64,000 nucleotides of DNA from an uncultured Lachnospiraceae bacterium. Lineage in GTDB: Bacteria > Bacillota > Clostridia > Lachnospirales > Lachnospiraceae. The stretch is taken from NCBI GenBank assembly GCA_910577275.1, contig CAJTMW010000023.1:1-64000 (forward strand), written 5' to 3'. Positions within the stretch are counted from its first letter, which is position 1. Each line of letters opens with the position of its first letter. The notes under the pieces were generated by a model. That model searched no databases and was not told the origin of the DNA. It saw only the letters and a program-made list of their open reading frames with translations. Below, in pieces: positions 9,076 to 17,820 of the stretch. Both the position numbers and the translations under genes were made by a program.

Positions 9076-9796
9076 TTATCTTAAAATAAGATTCTTTTAT
9101 GATATTCTGGGTATAAGCGCCGATTCGCTTCTGGTCTTCCTTTGGAAGCTCTTTGATATAAATGGGATTTCCGTATTCAAGAATCACTTTGGTTTTTTTG
9201 ATTTTGGGAAGATGGTCCTCAAAAATATCCGCGGAATTATAAATGGTCATAGGGATAATGGGGCATCCTGTTTTTGACGCAATCTTAAAACTTCCCTCGT
9301 GAAATTCCATAAAGGTGTGGTTTACTCTGTTTCTGGTGCCCTCCGGGAAAATGCAGATGGAAATACCGGATTTTACCTTATCAATGGCGGTGAAGATGAT
9401 TTTCAGGCCCTGCTTTAAATCGTTTCTGTCAAGAAACAGACAGTGGAGATTCTTCATCCAGTTTACCAGCGAAGGGTAACGCAGCATTTCTTTTTTGGCA
9501 ATATAACCGGTAGGGCGCGGAACACGGACATAAGTGATTAAGATATCGAAGTAACTTCTGTGATTCCCTATGTAAAGGACAGGCTCGTCTTTTGGCACGT
9601 TTTCCTCTCCTTTTACGATAACGGTGGTTCCGGCAATGAAAAGTACCACCCGGAAAGCCCAGTTTACAATGGCAAGGGAGCTTCTGCTTTTGAGGTCCAT
9701 GTTAAACTTGCCGATAATCCATTCCACGATTAAAAGGGGAATACTGAAAATGAGGAACAAAATGACGAATGTGGCGACTAAGATAAATCGTATCAT
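9056..9796 (-). CDS. plsC: 1-acyl-sn-glycerol-3-phosphate acyltransferase
   Basis: 246 residues. The lysophosphatidate acyltransferase signature is complete: the HX4D motif NHRSYFD (His79, Asp84), the substrate-binding FPEGTRNR (150-157) and a late GCPIIPMTIYNS block. An N-terminal hydrophobic segment (about 4-28) anchors it to the inner face of the membrane, where it makes phosphatidic acid for phospholipid synthesis. It is transcribed alone, convergent with murF, with the two stop codons touching. AAAGGAAA lies upstream of the ATG. Confidence 0.9.
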   Translation of the reverse strand: MIRFILVATFVILFLIFSIPLLIVEWIIGKFNMDLKSRSSLAIVNWAFRVVLFIAGTTVIVKGEENVPKDEPVLYIGNHRSYFDILITYVRVPRPTGYIAKKEMLRYPSLVNWMKNLHCLFLDRNDLKQGLKIIFTAIDKVKSGISICIFPEGTRNRVNHTFMEFHEGSFKIASKTGCPIIPMTIYNSADIFEDHLPKIKKTKVILEYGNPIYIKELPKEDQKRIGAYTQNIIKESYFKIKEEAGF

Positions 9797-9956
9797 GGTA
9801 AATGACGTTTCCTTTCAGGTAATATTCAGACTCTTAATAGTATAAGGGATAAGAGGGTTTTTGGCAATAGCTGGACTTCCCGTGTAAACTCTGATAAAAT
9901 AACAAAGAACAGCGGGGCCGGCAAAGACGGCTTTGGACAGAAAGAGGAAAATGAAA

Positions 9957-10904
9957 ATGGATAAAATTGCAGTCTTGATTCCATGCTATAATGAAGAAAA
10001 AACCATTGCCAAGGTGATAAGGGACAGCAGGCAGGCCCTGCCGGAGGCAGTAATTTATGTATACGACAACAATTCCACGGACAAAACAGGGGAAATTGCC
10101 AGTAAGGAAGGCGCGGTTGTGCGGAAAGAGTATCTGCAGGGGAAAGGCAACGTCATCCGGCGTATGTTCCGTGAAATAGACGCACAGTGCTATATCATGG
10201 TGGACGGCGACGACACCTATCCCATGGAATTTGCGCCCGCCATGGTGGACAAGGTTCTTCATCACAATGCGGATATGGTGGTGGGAGACAGGCTTTCCTC
10301 CACTTATTTTGAGGAGAACAAACGGCCTTTCCACAATATGGGCAATTCTCTGGTGAGGGCAAGCATCAACCGTCTGTTTGGCTGTGAAATCAAGGATATT
10401 ATGACGGGCTTTCGGGCGTTCAGCTATGGCTTTGTAAAAACCTTTCCGGTGCTCTCGAAAGGATTTGAGATTGAAACGGAAATGACTATCCACGGGGTTT
10501 ACAACCACATGCAGATTGAAAACGTGGTGGTGGAGTACAGGGACAGGCCGGAGGGGAGCGAGTCGAAATTAAACACCTATTCCGACGGTTTTAAGGTTCT
10601 TGGCATGATTTTCCGGCTCTACCGGGATTACAAGCCCTTTGGATTTTTCAGTATTCTGGCGCTGGTGCTGGCGGCGGCGGCGGTTCTTTTCTTTATCCCG
10701 GTGCTGTTGGAGTATTTTGCGACGGGGCTGGTTCTGAAATTCCCGACGCTGATTGTCTGCGGCTTTGTTATGATGGCGGCTATTCAGTCTTTTTTTGCGG
10801 GGCTTATTTTATCGAACATGGCTCTGAAAAACCGGCGGGATTTTGAGTACCGTCTGACGCTGGTATGCGAGAAGGAAGAGCGCAAGAGAGGGCAATATAA
10901 TTGA
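9957..10904 (+). CDS. Family 2 glycosyltransferase with C-terminal membrane segments (DPM1/DpgS-like)
   Basis: 315 residues from the ATG at 9957 (GAGG 9 bases upstream); an ATG at 9951 is equally in frame. Starts with AVLIPCYNEEKTIAKVI, the GT2 nucleotide-sugar fold; DGDDTYPME (about 83) supplies the metal-binding DxD, and DIMTGFRAFS (about 145) is typical of polyprenyl-phosphate sugar synthases. Two hydrophobic segments near the end (about 230-255 and 263-287) anchor it. It probably loads a sugar onto undecaprenyl phosphate or a glycolipid. The stop overlaps the next start as TTGA, so it is coupled to the following membrane protein, a plausible lipid-sugar-using transferase or flippase partner. 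Confidence 0.82.
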   Translation: MDKIAVLIPCYNEEKTIAKVIRDSRQALPEAVIYVYDNNSTDKTGEIASKEGAVVRKEYLQGKGNVIRRMFREIDAQCYIMVDGDDTYPMEFAPAMVDKVLHHNADMVVGDRLSSTYFEENKRPFHNMGNSLVRASINRLFGCEIKDIMTGFRAFSYGFVKTFPVLSKGFEIETEMTIHGVYNHMQIENVVVEYRDRPEGSESKLNTYSDGFKVLGMIFRLYRDYKPFGFFSILALVLAAAAVLFFIPVLLEYFATGLVLKFPTLIVCGFVMMAAIQSFFAGLILSNMALKNRRDFEYRLTLVCEKEERKRGQYN

Positions 10905-12637
10905 AAAAATTAATTTCACGGTGGTATCTGGTAATTACGGCAGGCTTTTTGCTGTTTGCGGGGCTTGTGTTTTTTATCTGCGGAGAAAAAAGCGTGATAG
11001 CGGTTCACGACAATCTGGATTTGTTCATCCCTCAGTTTCAGATGATGAAGGATACGGGTACTTTTTTCAGTCACGGGAAGGATGTGCCCTTTCTTGGAGG
11101 CATCAGCAGAGACGTGCTTCCGTCGGAGTTTTCCCTGTACACGGTTTTATTTATGATTTTACCGGCTTATCCGGCTTATGTTATCGGGTATCTGCTCAAA
11201 ATAGTCATAGCGGTTTTTTCCTGTGTTTTGCTTGCAAAGGATGTCTGCGGGAAAAACTACGGGGAGTATAAGCCTCTGGCGTGGGTTTTGGGGCTGGCCT
11301 ACGGCGCGCTCAATGTGTTCCCGGCCTTTGGAATCCCTTTTGCGTCCATTCCCCTTGCCCTCTGGCTTTGCCGCAGAGTCTACAGGGAACCCAATATCAA
11401 ATGGTACATTTTTTTGTTTTTTTATCCGCTGCTCTCCTATTTTTCCTATTTCGGGCTCTTTATCCTTGCTTATATGGCGCTTGCGTTCCTCTGGCTGTGG
11501 ATAAGGGACAAAAAATTTCCGGCAAGGCTTCTTCTGGCCCTCTGCGTTCTTTCAGCAGGGTGCATTGCCTGTGAATACAGGCTGTTCGGCACAATGCTTT
11601 TTGGAGATGAAGCGACTATCCGCACCACCATGGAAGCGGGGAGCTTCACGGCGAGAGAGATAATAAGGACAATCGGTGAAGTGTTTGCAAAAGGAATGTT
11701 TCATGCGGAGAGCGTGCATACGTATCTGGTACTGCCGGTTTGTATTTTATACTTTTTTTATCTGAATATTTCCTATCTCAGGAGTAAAAACAGCAGAGGT
11801 ATTTTTCATGATTTATATAACCTGCTGATGCTGGTAATCGTTTTCAACAGCGCGGTTTACGGGATTTATTATTGGGAAAGCTTCAGGGGGCTGGTGGAGA
11901 AGCTGTGTCCGCCGCTTACCGGCTGGCAGTTTAACCGGACGGTATTTTTCAGCCCGTTTTTGTGGTATGCGGCGTTTTTCCTGGTTTTGAAGCGGCTGTA
12001 TGAAAGCTGCCGCCATAAAAAGGTGATGAAAGCCGCAGCCAATCTGCTGGCTGTTGCGGCGCTGCTTCTTATCGTGCTGACAAACACCCGCTATAATGAT
12101 TTGTACCACACCTGTTTTGACCAGGCTTATCGCCTTGCAAAGGGCGCGCCTTCAAATCAGCTTGGTTTCGGGGAGTTTTATTCCGAAGAATTGTTCGAGG
12201 AGGCAAAAGCGGATATCGGTTACGAAGGAGAGTGGTCCGCCGCCTACGGATTTTACCCGGCAATTCTGGAGTATAACAAAATTGCCACCCTGGACGGTTA
12301 TCTGGGATTTTATTCTCAGGATTATAAGGACGCCTTCCGCAAAATAATTGCGCCGGCTCTCGAGCGGGTGGAGGAGAGCAGGGAATACTTTGACACCTGG
12401 GGAGCAAGAGCCAGCCTGTACTCGGGGACAGATATTTCCATCGTCAGCGCCACCCGGGATTACCACGTGACGGATAATGACATTTATATTGATACGGACG
12501 CCTTTAAGGCGCTTGGGGGAAAGTATATCTTTTCCAGAATCGAATTGAGTAACGATAAGGAAGCAGGGCTTGCATTGATTGGGAGCTACACCCACGAGAA
12601 ATCGCCTTACAGGCTATATGTTTACAAGGCTATTTAA
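10901..12637 (+). CDS. Large multi-pass membrane protein, DUF6044-like (GT-C/YfhO-type)
   Basis: 578 residues with about 10 membrane segments in the first 400 residues and an exoplasmic-looking C-terminal domain (about 405-578). An acidic pair in the first loop, HDNLDLFIPQFQMMK (about 36-50), fits the Asp-containing loop of GT-C glycosyltransferases. The product resembles the DUF6044/YkoS group. It starts with TTG inside the preceding gene's TGA region (TTGA overlap), so translation is coupled to the polyprenyl-sugar synthase. Together they suggest transfer of a lipid-linked sugar to a cell-surface acceptor; the acceptor is unknown. Confidence 0.6.
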   Translation: MKKLISRWYLVITAGFLLFAGLVFFICGEKSVIAVHDNLDLFIPQFQMMKDTGTFFSHGKDVPFLGGISRDVLPSEFSLYTVLFMILPAYPAYVIGYLLKIVIAVFSCVLLAKDVCGKNYGEYKPLAWVLGLAYGALNVFPAFGIPFASIPLALWLCRRVYREPNIKWYIFLFFYPLLSYFSYFGLFILAYMALAFLWLWIRDKKFPARLLLALCVLSAGCIACEYRLFGTMLFGDEATIRTTMEAGSFTAREIIRTIGEVFAKGMFHAESVHTYLVLPVCILYFFYLNISYLRSKNSRGIFHDLYNLLMLVIVFNSAVYGIYYWESFRGLVEKLCPPLTGWQFNRTVFFSPFLWYAAFFLVLKRLYESCRHKKVMKAAANLLAVAALLLIVLTNTRYNDLYHTCFDQAYRLAKGAPSNQLGFGEFYSEELFEEAKADIGYEGEWSAAYGFYPAILEYNKIATLDGYLGFYSQDYKDAFRKIIAPALERVEESREYFDTWGARASLYSGTDISIVSATRDYHVTDNDIYIDTDAFKALGGKYIFSRIELSNDKEAGLALIGSYTHEKSPYRLYVYKAI

Positions 12638-12682
12638 AATCATTGCGGAACTATATATGTATGTAGAGCCCTCCAGTACACA

Positions 12683-12816
12683 GTTCAGGGAGGGAGATGT
12701 TTCTGAAGGAGGCCTTATAAAAACGCCAGCACCTGGCGAGGTATTTTCGAGCCTGGTACTGTTGCGTTTTTATAGAGCGGGAGCGTGCCGACAAAGAAAC
12801 ATCTCCCTCCCTGAAC
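12683..12816. repeat. 134-bp nested palindrome (MITE-like or large hairpin)
   Basis: Outer arms 12683-12704 and 12795-12816 are perfect 22-bp inverted repeats (starting GTTCAGGGAGGG, ending CCCTCCCTGAAC). Inside them TATAAAAACGC (12716-12726) and GCGTTTTTATA (12764-12774) form a second perfect 11-bp pair, and an imperfect pair CAGCACCTGGC/GCCTGGTACTG lies innermost. It fills the gap between two convergent genes and carries no gene. No clear target-site duplication is visible. It may be a miniature element, a recombination site or a strong two-way terminator. Confidence 0.85.
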
Positions 12817-12847
12817 GTCACCTGAAAGAACACATTATCCAGACACC

Positions 12848-14038
12848 CTAATCCGCATAAACCCCCTTCTTATACTTCGCAATCGCACTCTGAATCCTCT
12901 CATTGGGATTGAGCAAATCGCTGATAGAGGCGTCATGGTTCAACGTATCGATAATGTAAGCAATATACTTACTCATGTCGCAGTCAATATACCACTCGCG
13001 TTCAAGAAGCTCCGGCGTCTGGTAAACCAGATTGGTGGTAAGCACCCTGTCGATAATACCGCTTTCATACATTTTATCGAATTTTTCAAGGCCGCTGGTA
13101 AACAGGCCGAAAGTTGCGCAGATAAAAATCTTGTTTGCCTTCCGCTCCTTGAGGGCGGTTGCAACCTCGAGAACGCTTTCCCCGGAGGAAATCATATCGT
13201 CGATAATCACCATGTCCTTGCCCTCCACGGAGGTGCCCAGAAATTCGTGGGCGACAATGGGGTTGCGCCCGTTTATGATGCGGGTATAATCCCGCCTTTT
13301 GTAAAACATACCCATATCCAGCCCAAGCACGTTTGCGATATAGATAGCGCGGGACATGCCGCCCTCGTCGGGGCTGATTACCATCATATGGTCGGAATCA
13401 ATATTAAGATTGGGAACATGCTTTAACAGACCCTTAATAAACTGGTAAGCCGGCTGGACGGTTTCAAATCCGTGAAGAGGAATCGCATTCTGTACTCTCG
13501 GGTCGTGGGCGTCAAAGGTAATAATGTTGTCAACTCCCATATCCACCATTTCCTGAAGGGCAAGAGCGCAGTCGAGGGATTCTCTGGCGGTTCTTTTATG
13601 CTGCCTGCTCTCGTACAGATAAGGCATGATAACGGTGATTCGCCTTGCCTTTCCACCTACGGCAGCAATAATTCTCTTTAAATCCTGATAATGGTCATCC
13701 GGCGACATATGGTTGATATGGCCGCACAGGGGATAGGTCAGGCTGTAGTTGGTGACGTCCACGAGCAGATAGAGGTCGGTTCCGCGGACAGATTCCAAAA
13801 TCATTCCCTTTGCTTCCCCTGAACCAAAACGAGGAACCTTCGCCTTTAAAATATAAGAATCTCTCTGATATCCGGCAAAAGCAAGGCTTTCCTTGTGCTC
13901 GCTTTCACGGGCGGTGCGCCATCTTACAAGGTAGTTGTCCACTTTTTCCCCGAGAGTTTTGCATCCTTCAAGGGGAATCATTCCAAGGGAGCCGACAGGT
14001 ATTGTTTCCAGGTTTCTTTTTTCTTCACGTTGAGACAT
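12848..14038 (-). CDS. prs: Ribose-phosphate pyrophosphokinase, long clostridial form
   Basis: 396 residues against about 315 for the usual enzyme. It makes PRPP from ribose 5-phosphate and ATP. Recognisable parts are MPYLYESRQHKRTARES (the ATP-binding loop that usually reads PYxxYARQDRK), ITFDAHDPRVQNAIP (metal-binding His/Asp region), VISPDEGGMSRA and the PRPP loop VIIDDMISSGESV. The loop lacks the DTAGT ending of the common form. The extra length is mostly N-terminal and between the two domains. Last gene of an apparent dnaD-dnaI-prs operon, 10 bp after the dnaI stop. Confidence 0.85.
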   Translation of the reverse strand: MSQREEKRNLETIPVGSLGMIPLEGCKTLGEKVDNYLVRWRTARESEHKESLAFAGYQRDSYILKAKVPRFGSGEAKGMILESVRGTDLYLLVDVTNYSLTYPLCGHINHMSPDDHYQDLKRIIAAVGGKARRITVIMPYLYESRQHKRTARESLDCALALQEMVDMGVDNIITFDAHDPRVQNAIPLHGFETVQPAYQFIKGLLKHVPNLNIDSDHMMVISPDEGGMSRAIYIANVLGLDMGMFYKRRDYTRIINGRNPIVAHEFLGTSVEGKDMVIIDDMISSGESVLEVATALKERKANKIFICATFGLFTSGLEKFDKMYESGIIDRVLTTNLVYQTPELLEREWYIDCDMSKYIAYIIDTLNHDASISDLLNPNERIQSAIAKYKKGVYAD

Positions 14039-14048
14039 AAAAAGTACC

Positions 14049-15020
14049 TCACTTTCTGTTTTGAAGTCTTTTTTGCAGCATCCGGATATCAGGTCCGGTA
14101 AATTTACACAGGTTGTAATGACTGGTTATTCGGGAAAAAACTCTGTCCGAATAACGGTTCCGCACATCCTCCAAAGATAAATTAGTAGAAATCAAAGTAG
14201 AGCGTTTGTTAAGATGACGTTCGTTTAAGAGAGAAAATAAAACGGAGGGCGCTATATTTTTAGTGAATTCCGTCCCCAAATCATCAATGATTAACAAGTC
14301 GCAATCACTTAGATTTTCATGGGAATCCACAGTATCATCTTTATTTTTATAGTCGAATATATTTTTGGATAAAATTTCAAAGAGACCGGCCGCACTGAAA
14401 TAGATAACGGAGTGTCCGCTTTCTATTAATTCTTTAGCGATACAGCCGGACAAAAAAGATTTGCCTGTACCTACTGTACCATAAAAAAATAAATTATGGT
14501 AGTCAGAATCAAAGGTTTCTATGAATTTTCTGCATTCGGACACTGTCTTTTGAAAGCGTTCCAAATCTTCCCCCTGGTAGTATTCAAAAGACAGGGTGTC
14601 AAAATTTTCTTTTTCCAGCACATCGCTGATACCGGACTGTTCATAAAGAAAATGAATGACAGCCTGTTTAAAGCAATGGCATTTCTGGCCATTTATATAG
14701 CCGGTATCCTTACAGTCCGGGCAGTCATAGATACCGGAAAGATAATCGGAAGGGTATCCTGCTTTGGCAAGAAGGAGCTGTTTTTCCGAGGTAAGGCGGC
14801 TTATGGCGGCCCTTAAATCCTTTAGCGCGCAGTCGTCGCCGGAAAGCAGCTTTTTCCCCTGGGCAACAGAAAGAGAGGCAACGGAATCCGATAACTCGCG
14901 GTATCCCTCTACATGCTCAAAAATATACGCCTTGCGCTTTTCCAAAAGATGTCGGTTTCTGCTTTGTCTGTCTTCGTATTCCCGCATGATAGCATCATAC
15001 TGAGAGTTCGTTAGCGCCAC
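14049..15020 (-). CDS. dnaI: DnaI/DnaC-like helicase loader ATPase
   Basis: 323 residues, GTG start with AAGGAGAAC 7 bases upstream. Layout: an N-terminal helical region, a zinc-finger-like cluster CPDCKDTGYINGQKCHC (Cys100, 103, 114, 116), then an AAA+ domain with Walker A GTVGTGKS (181-188) and Walker B LLIIDDLGTEF (about 242-252), and a sensor segment STNLSLEDV. The family loads the replicative helicase at origins or restarting forks. It lies 24 bp after a DnaD-domain gene, matching the DnaB/DnaD/DnaI primosome pathway of Firmicutes. Confidence 0.85.
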   Translation of the reverse strand: MALTNSQYDAIMREYEDRQSRNRHLLEKRKAYIFEHVEGYRELSDSVASLSVAQGKKLLSGDDCALKDLRAAISRLTSEKQLLLAKAGYPSDYLSGIYDCPDCKDTGYINGQKCHCFKQAVIHFLYEQSGISDVLEKENFDTLSFEYYQGEDLERFQKTVSECRKFIETFDSDYHNLFFYGTVGTGKSFLSGCIAKELIESGHSVIYFSAAGLFEILSKNIFDYKNKDDTVDSHENLSDCDLLIIDDLGTEFTKNIAPSVLFSLLNERHLNKRSTLISTNLSLEDVRNRYSDRVFSRITSHYNLCKFTGPDIRMLQKRLQNRK

Positions 15021-15044
15021 TGTCGTTCTCCTTATGTATCGTCA

Positions 15045-16085
15045 CTAATTACTCAGAATTTCCTGTTCGAGGGCTTCAAAGTCATAGTCGGTGTGCATAA
15101 ACTGATTAAAAGCTCCGGCAGTATTTCCCTGAGGCTTCAAGCTGCTTTTATTTTTTGCATAAGCGTCGTCCAACTGCCTGATATCCGCTTTGCTGCGGAC
15201 ATTTTTTTTATGCCAGCTGGTGAGAATACTGTCCGCATATTCAAAGCGGTGCTTGTCCGTGGCCATGACGGTCCGGGAACAGGCTTCCGAAATAATATCC
15301 TGTGAAAATCCGTATTCCTTCACCCATTTGCCGGCAAAGTCGGCCTCGATTTGCGTTGGCGTTCCCGACTTTCCAAGAGATTTCATGATAGTATAAACGG
15401 TTTTGTCATATTTACCTGCAAGCTTTGCCGCCTGCTTTGGCGTGGTAATATTCTCCTGCGCCCAGCTTATGGCAACCTTTTCTATGTATCGGAAATCCTT
15501 TTTCCCTTTATCGACGCAGTATTGAATCAGATAATCAATTAAATCCTCCGAAAATCCAAGCCTGTCGGAAAAGAAAAGGATGGTATTGATTTCGGAAGGG
15601 CTTAATGGCTTTCCTATATACTGCTCCGCAACAAAAAGAAGCTGGGAGATTTCCTCATTATTTTTAAATTCCTTTAATTCGTCGGCACTGTAGCTGGGTT
15701 TTACAAATTCAGGCTTTTGGCTGAACGCGTCTGTTTTGGCGGGAAGCTTTACCACAGAAGCCAGCACCGCCGTATCCTTGCCGGATTTTTTTGAAACATC
15801 CAGAAGCTGAACGCCGGAAATATTTTTGGAATCATCATATTCTAAAGAAAGAAGATGATTCTTTTCCCAGTATTTCAGAGCCCGTACCACATCCTTTTCC
15901 GTGTGGTTGAACTGGTCGGCCATATCGGAAATACTGGTGGCTAGCCCGGCTCCCGTCACCCGGAGAAGGTACAGATATATTTTCAGTTGGGCGTCGTTGG
16001 CGTCTTTCATGTATTCGTCTATAAAGACGTTTGAAACAATAGTAATATCGGTATAATTTTCCTGATAAACATTAAAACGTCCCAT
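15045..16085 (-). CDS. DnaD-domain replication initiation protein
   Basis: 346 residues from the ATG at 16085 (MGRFNVYQENYTD); further upstream codons have no ribosome binding site. N-terminal winged-helix region (about 15-95: QLKIYLYLLR... and SISDMADQFNHTEKDVVRAL), then two DnaD-like helical modules: about 145-215 (LLFVAEQYIGKPLSPSEIN...) and about 235-315, each ending near a YxxxI-type helix. DnaD/DnaB proteins remodel DNA at the origin and recruit helicase with the loader encoded next. A GGGGGG run forms the weak ribosome binding site. First gene of the operon with dnaI and prs. Confidence 0.8.
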   Translation of the reverse strand: MGRFNVYQENYTDITIVSNVFIDEYMKDANDAQLKIYLYLLRVTGAGLATSISDMADQFNHTEKDVVRALKYWEKNHLLSLEYDDSKNISGVQLLDVSKKSGKDTAVLASVVKLPAKTDAFSQKPEFVKPSYSADELKEFKNNEEISQLLFVAEQYIGKPLSPSEINTILFFSDRLGFSEDLIDYLIQYCVDKGKKDFRYIEKVAISWAQENITTPKQAAKLAGKYDKTVYTIMKSLGKSGTPTQIEADFAGKWVKEYGFSQDIISEACSRTVMATDKHRFEYADSILTSWHKKNVRSKADIRQLDDAYAKNKSSLKPQGNTAGAFNQFMHTDYDFEALEQEILSN

Positions 16086-16132
16086 AAAACGACCCCCCGT
16101 ATGATACTGTTTCCAAAGTGAAAGCAAGGCTC

Positions 16133-16141
16133 ATTATAACA
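16133..16141 (-). promoter_or_regulatory. Extended -10 promoter for the dnaD-dnaI-prs operon
   Basis: On the minus strand TGT followed by TATAAT, about 48 bases before the DnaD start codon. No good -35 is seen, as expected for an extended -10 promoter. Confidence 0.5.
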
Positions 16142-16245
16142 CAGGTATTCTGAAAATGAAATAGTAAAAATTTCAGAAAAACCAGTATTTTCAAGGGTTT
16201 GAGGGGACTGACCACCCATGTGGAAAGTGTGGAAAATGTGGAAAA

Positions 16246-17622
16246 CTATCGGTCAAGAAGGTTTTCTCCAATGTTTACAACGTTTCCCGCACCCATAGTT
16301 ATCAACAGGTCGCCGGGCCGGCAGTTCTCATATAGAAAATTTTCAATTTCCATAAACGAAGAAAAGTAATAACAATTTTTATTAAGGGGCTTTATTTCCT
16401 CCAAAAGGTTGCGGGAGCTGATGCCCAGGTCGTCGGTTTCGCGAGCGGGATAAATATCAGCCAGCACCACATAATCCGCAACGGAGAGAGCTTTTGCAAA
16501 GTCTTTCATTAAGGCTTTGGTGCGGGTATAGGTATGGGGCTGGAACACGCACCAGAGAGCTTTGCGGGGATAATTTATCGCAGCGGTTAAGGTTGCGGTA
16601 ATTTCTGTGGGATGATGCGCATAATCATCTATTATAGTGGTTCCGTTCATCATGCCCTTATACTCGAAGCGGCGCTCCGTACCATGGAAATCAGCCAATG
16701 CGCTGCGCGCCACGGAAAAATCAACGGATAAAAGGTCGGCGACGGCGATGGCGGCAATTGCATTATAAACGTTGTGAAGTCCGGGGACGCCCAGGGTAAC
16801 AGCCTCCCTGGAATCCTTTGTCACAAGAAGAAAGCCGGCGTTGCCGTTTTCACCATAGGTAATCTGCTCGGGGTGATAGTCATATTCGGAGGTGCTGCCA
16901 AAGGTGACGACCTTACAGGACAAGTCCTTTAAAATGATATCGGCTCCGGGGATTTCCCCGTTGATAATTAAAGTGCCGTCAGAGGGAATCAGCTTTGCAA
17001 ATTCATGGAAGGAATTTAAGATATCGTCAATATCCTTAAAAAAGTCCAGATGGTCCTCCTCCACGTTGAGAATAACGCCCACCTTCGGGAAAAAGCTCAA
17101 AAAGCTGTTGGTATATTCGCAGGCCTCCGTCACAAATAAATCGGAATGGCCTATGCGGAAATTTCCTCCGATAGCCTTTAAGATGCCGCCGATAGAAAGG
17201 GTGGGGTCGGCATCCGCCTTAAGGAGAATTTCTGAAATCATGGAAGTGGTGGTGGTTTTCCCATGAGTACCGCTGATGGCAATGGGAACAGCATAATTTT
17301 TCATCATCTGGCCTAAGAGCTGCGCACGGGTAAGGGAAGGTATCCCCATTTTTTTCATGGCGGCGTATTCGGGATTGTCGGGATGGATGGCGCTGGTGTA
17401 GACCACAAGGTCGATATCATTGCCTATGTTTTCCGCCCGCTGGCCGTAGTGGATAAGCGCGCCCTTACTTTCAAGAAGCTCCGTAAGGGATGATTTTTGG
17501 GAGTCGGAGCCGGAAACGGTAAATCCCTTTTCCAGAAGAATTTCCGCCAGCCCGCTCATGCTGATGCCGCCGATTCCTATGAAATATATATGTTCAGGAT
17601 GAGTAAAGTTTAACTGATACAT
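16246..17622 (-). CDS. murC: UDP-N-acetylmuramate--L-alanine ligase
   Basis: 458 residues. MurC adds L-Ala to UDP-MurNAc, the first step of stem-peptide synthesis. N-terminal Rossmann loop YFIGIGGISMSGLAE, P-loop ISGTHGKTTTTSMI (GTHGKT at 118-123), EACEYTNSFLSF (catalytic Glu region), NVEEDHLDFF and C-terminal DDYAHHPTEI are all present, so the enzyme looks intact. It has its own promoter in the 198-bp gap shared with glgC and is separated from the replication genes by 160 bp. Confidence 0.96.
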   Translation of the reverse strand: MYQLNFTHPEHIYFIGIGGISMSGLAEILLEKGFTVSGSDSQKSSLTELLESKGALIHYGQRAENIGNDIDLVVYTSAIHPDNPEYAAMKKMGIPSLTRAQLLGQMMKNYAVPIAISGTHGKTTTTSMISEILLKADADPTLSIGGILKAIGGNFRIGHSDLFVTEACEYTNSFLSFFPKVGVILNVEEDHLDFFKDIDDILNSFHEFAKLIPSDGTLIINGEIPGADIILKDLSCKVVTFGSTSEYDYHPEQITYGENGNAGFLLVTKDSREAVTLGVPGLHNVYNAIAAIAVADLLSVDFSVARSALADFHGTERRFEYKGMMNGTTIIDDYAHHPTEITATLTAAINYPRKALWCVFQPHTYTRTKALMKDFAKALSVADYVVLADIYPARETDDLGISSRNLLEEIKPLNKNCYYFSSFMEIENFLYENCRPGDLLITMGAGNVVNIGENLLDR

Positions 17623-17658
17623 GAGAAAACCCTCCGCTAATACAATAGTCTTGACCTA

Positions 17659-17687
17659 ATTATATAAAATTACACAGGAAAAACCAA
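17659..17687 (-). promoter_or_regulatory. Promoter of murC
   Basis: On the minus strand TTGGTT, 17-bp spacer, TATAAT; the start codon is about 40 bases downstream. Confidence 0.6.
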
Positions 17688-17705
17688 TGACATTTTTAAT
17701 AAACA

Positions 17706-17734
17706 TTCACTTTTGGAAAAACCTATGATATACT
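17706..17734 (+). promoter_or_regulatory. Likely promoter of glgCD
   Basis: TTCACT, 17-bp spacer, TATACT, about 85 bases before the glgC start. The -35 is weak. It is divergent from the murC promoter; the remainder of the 17623-17820 gap is AT-rich leader. Confidence 0.4.
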
Positions 17735-17820
17735 ATTCATACAAATTATAAACGTTACATACATCGTAATATAAAAATATTTCTTATTAAGATATAGTAT
17801 TGAATGCATGGGGGGACAAT

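Noticed and set aside
12579..12851. Plus-strand open frame of 90 codons across the end of the DUF6044 gene and the nested palindrome
   Set aside because: It overlaps the membrane protein gene out of frame and then reads through palindromic DNA; composition and start do not support a gene.
13455..13475. tRNA T-loop-like TTTCAAATCCG
   Set aside because: It is inside prs and has no matching acceptor or anticodon stems.
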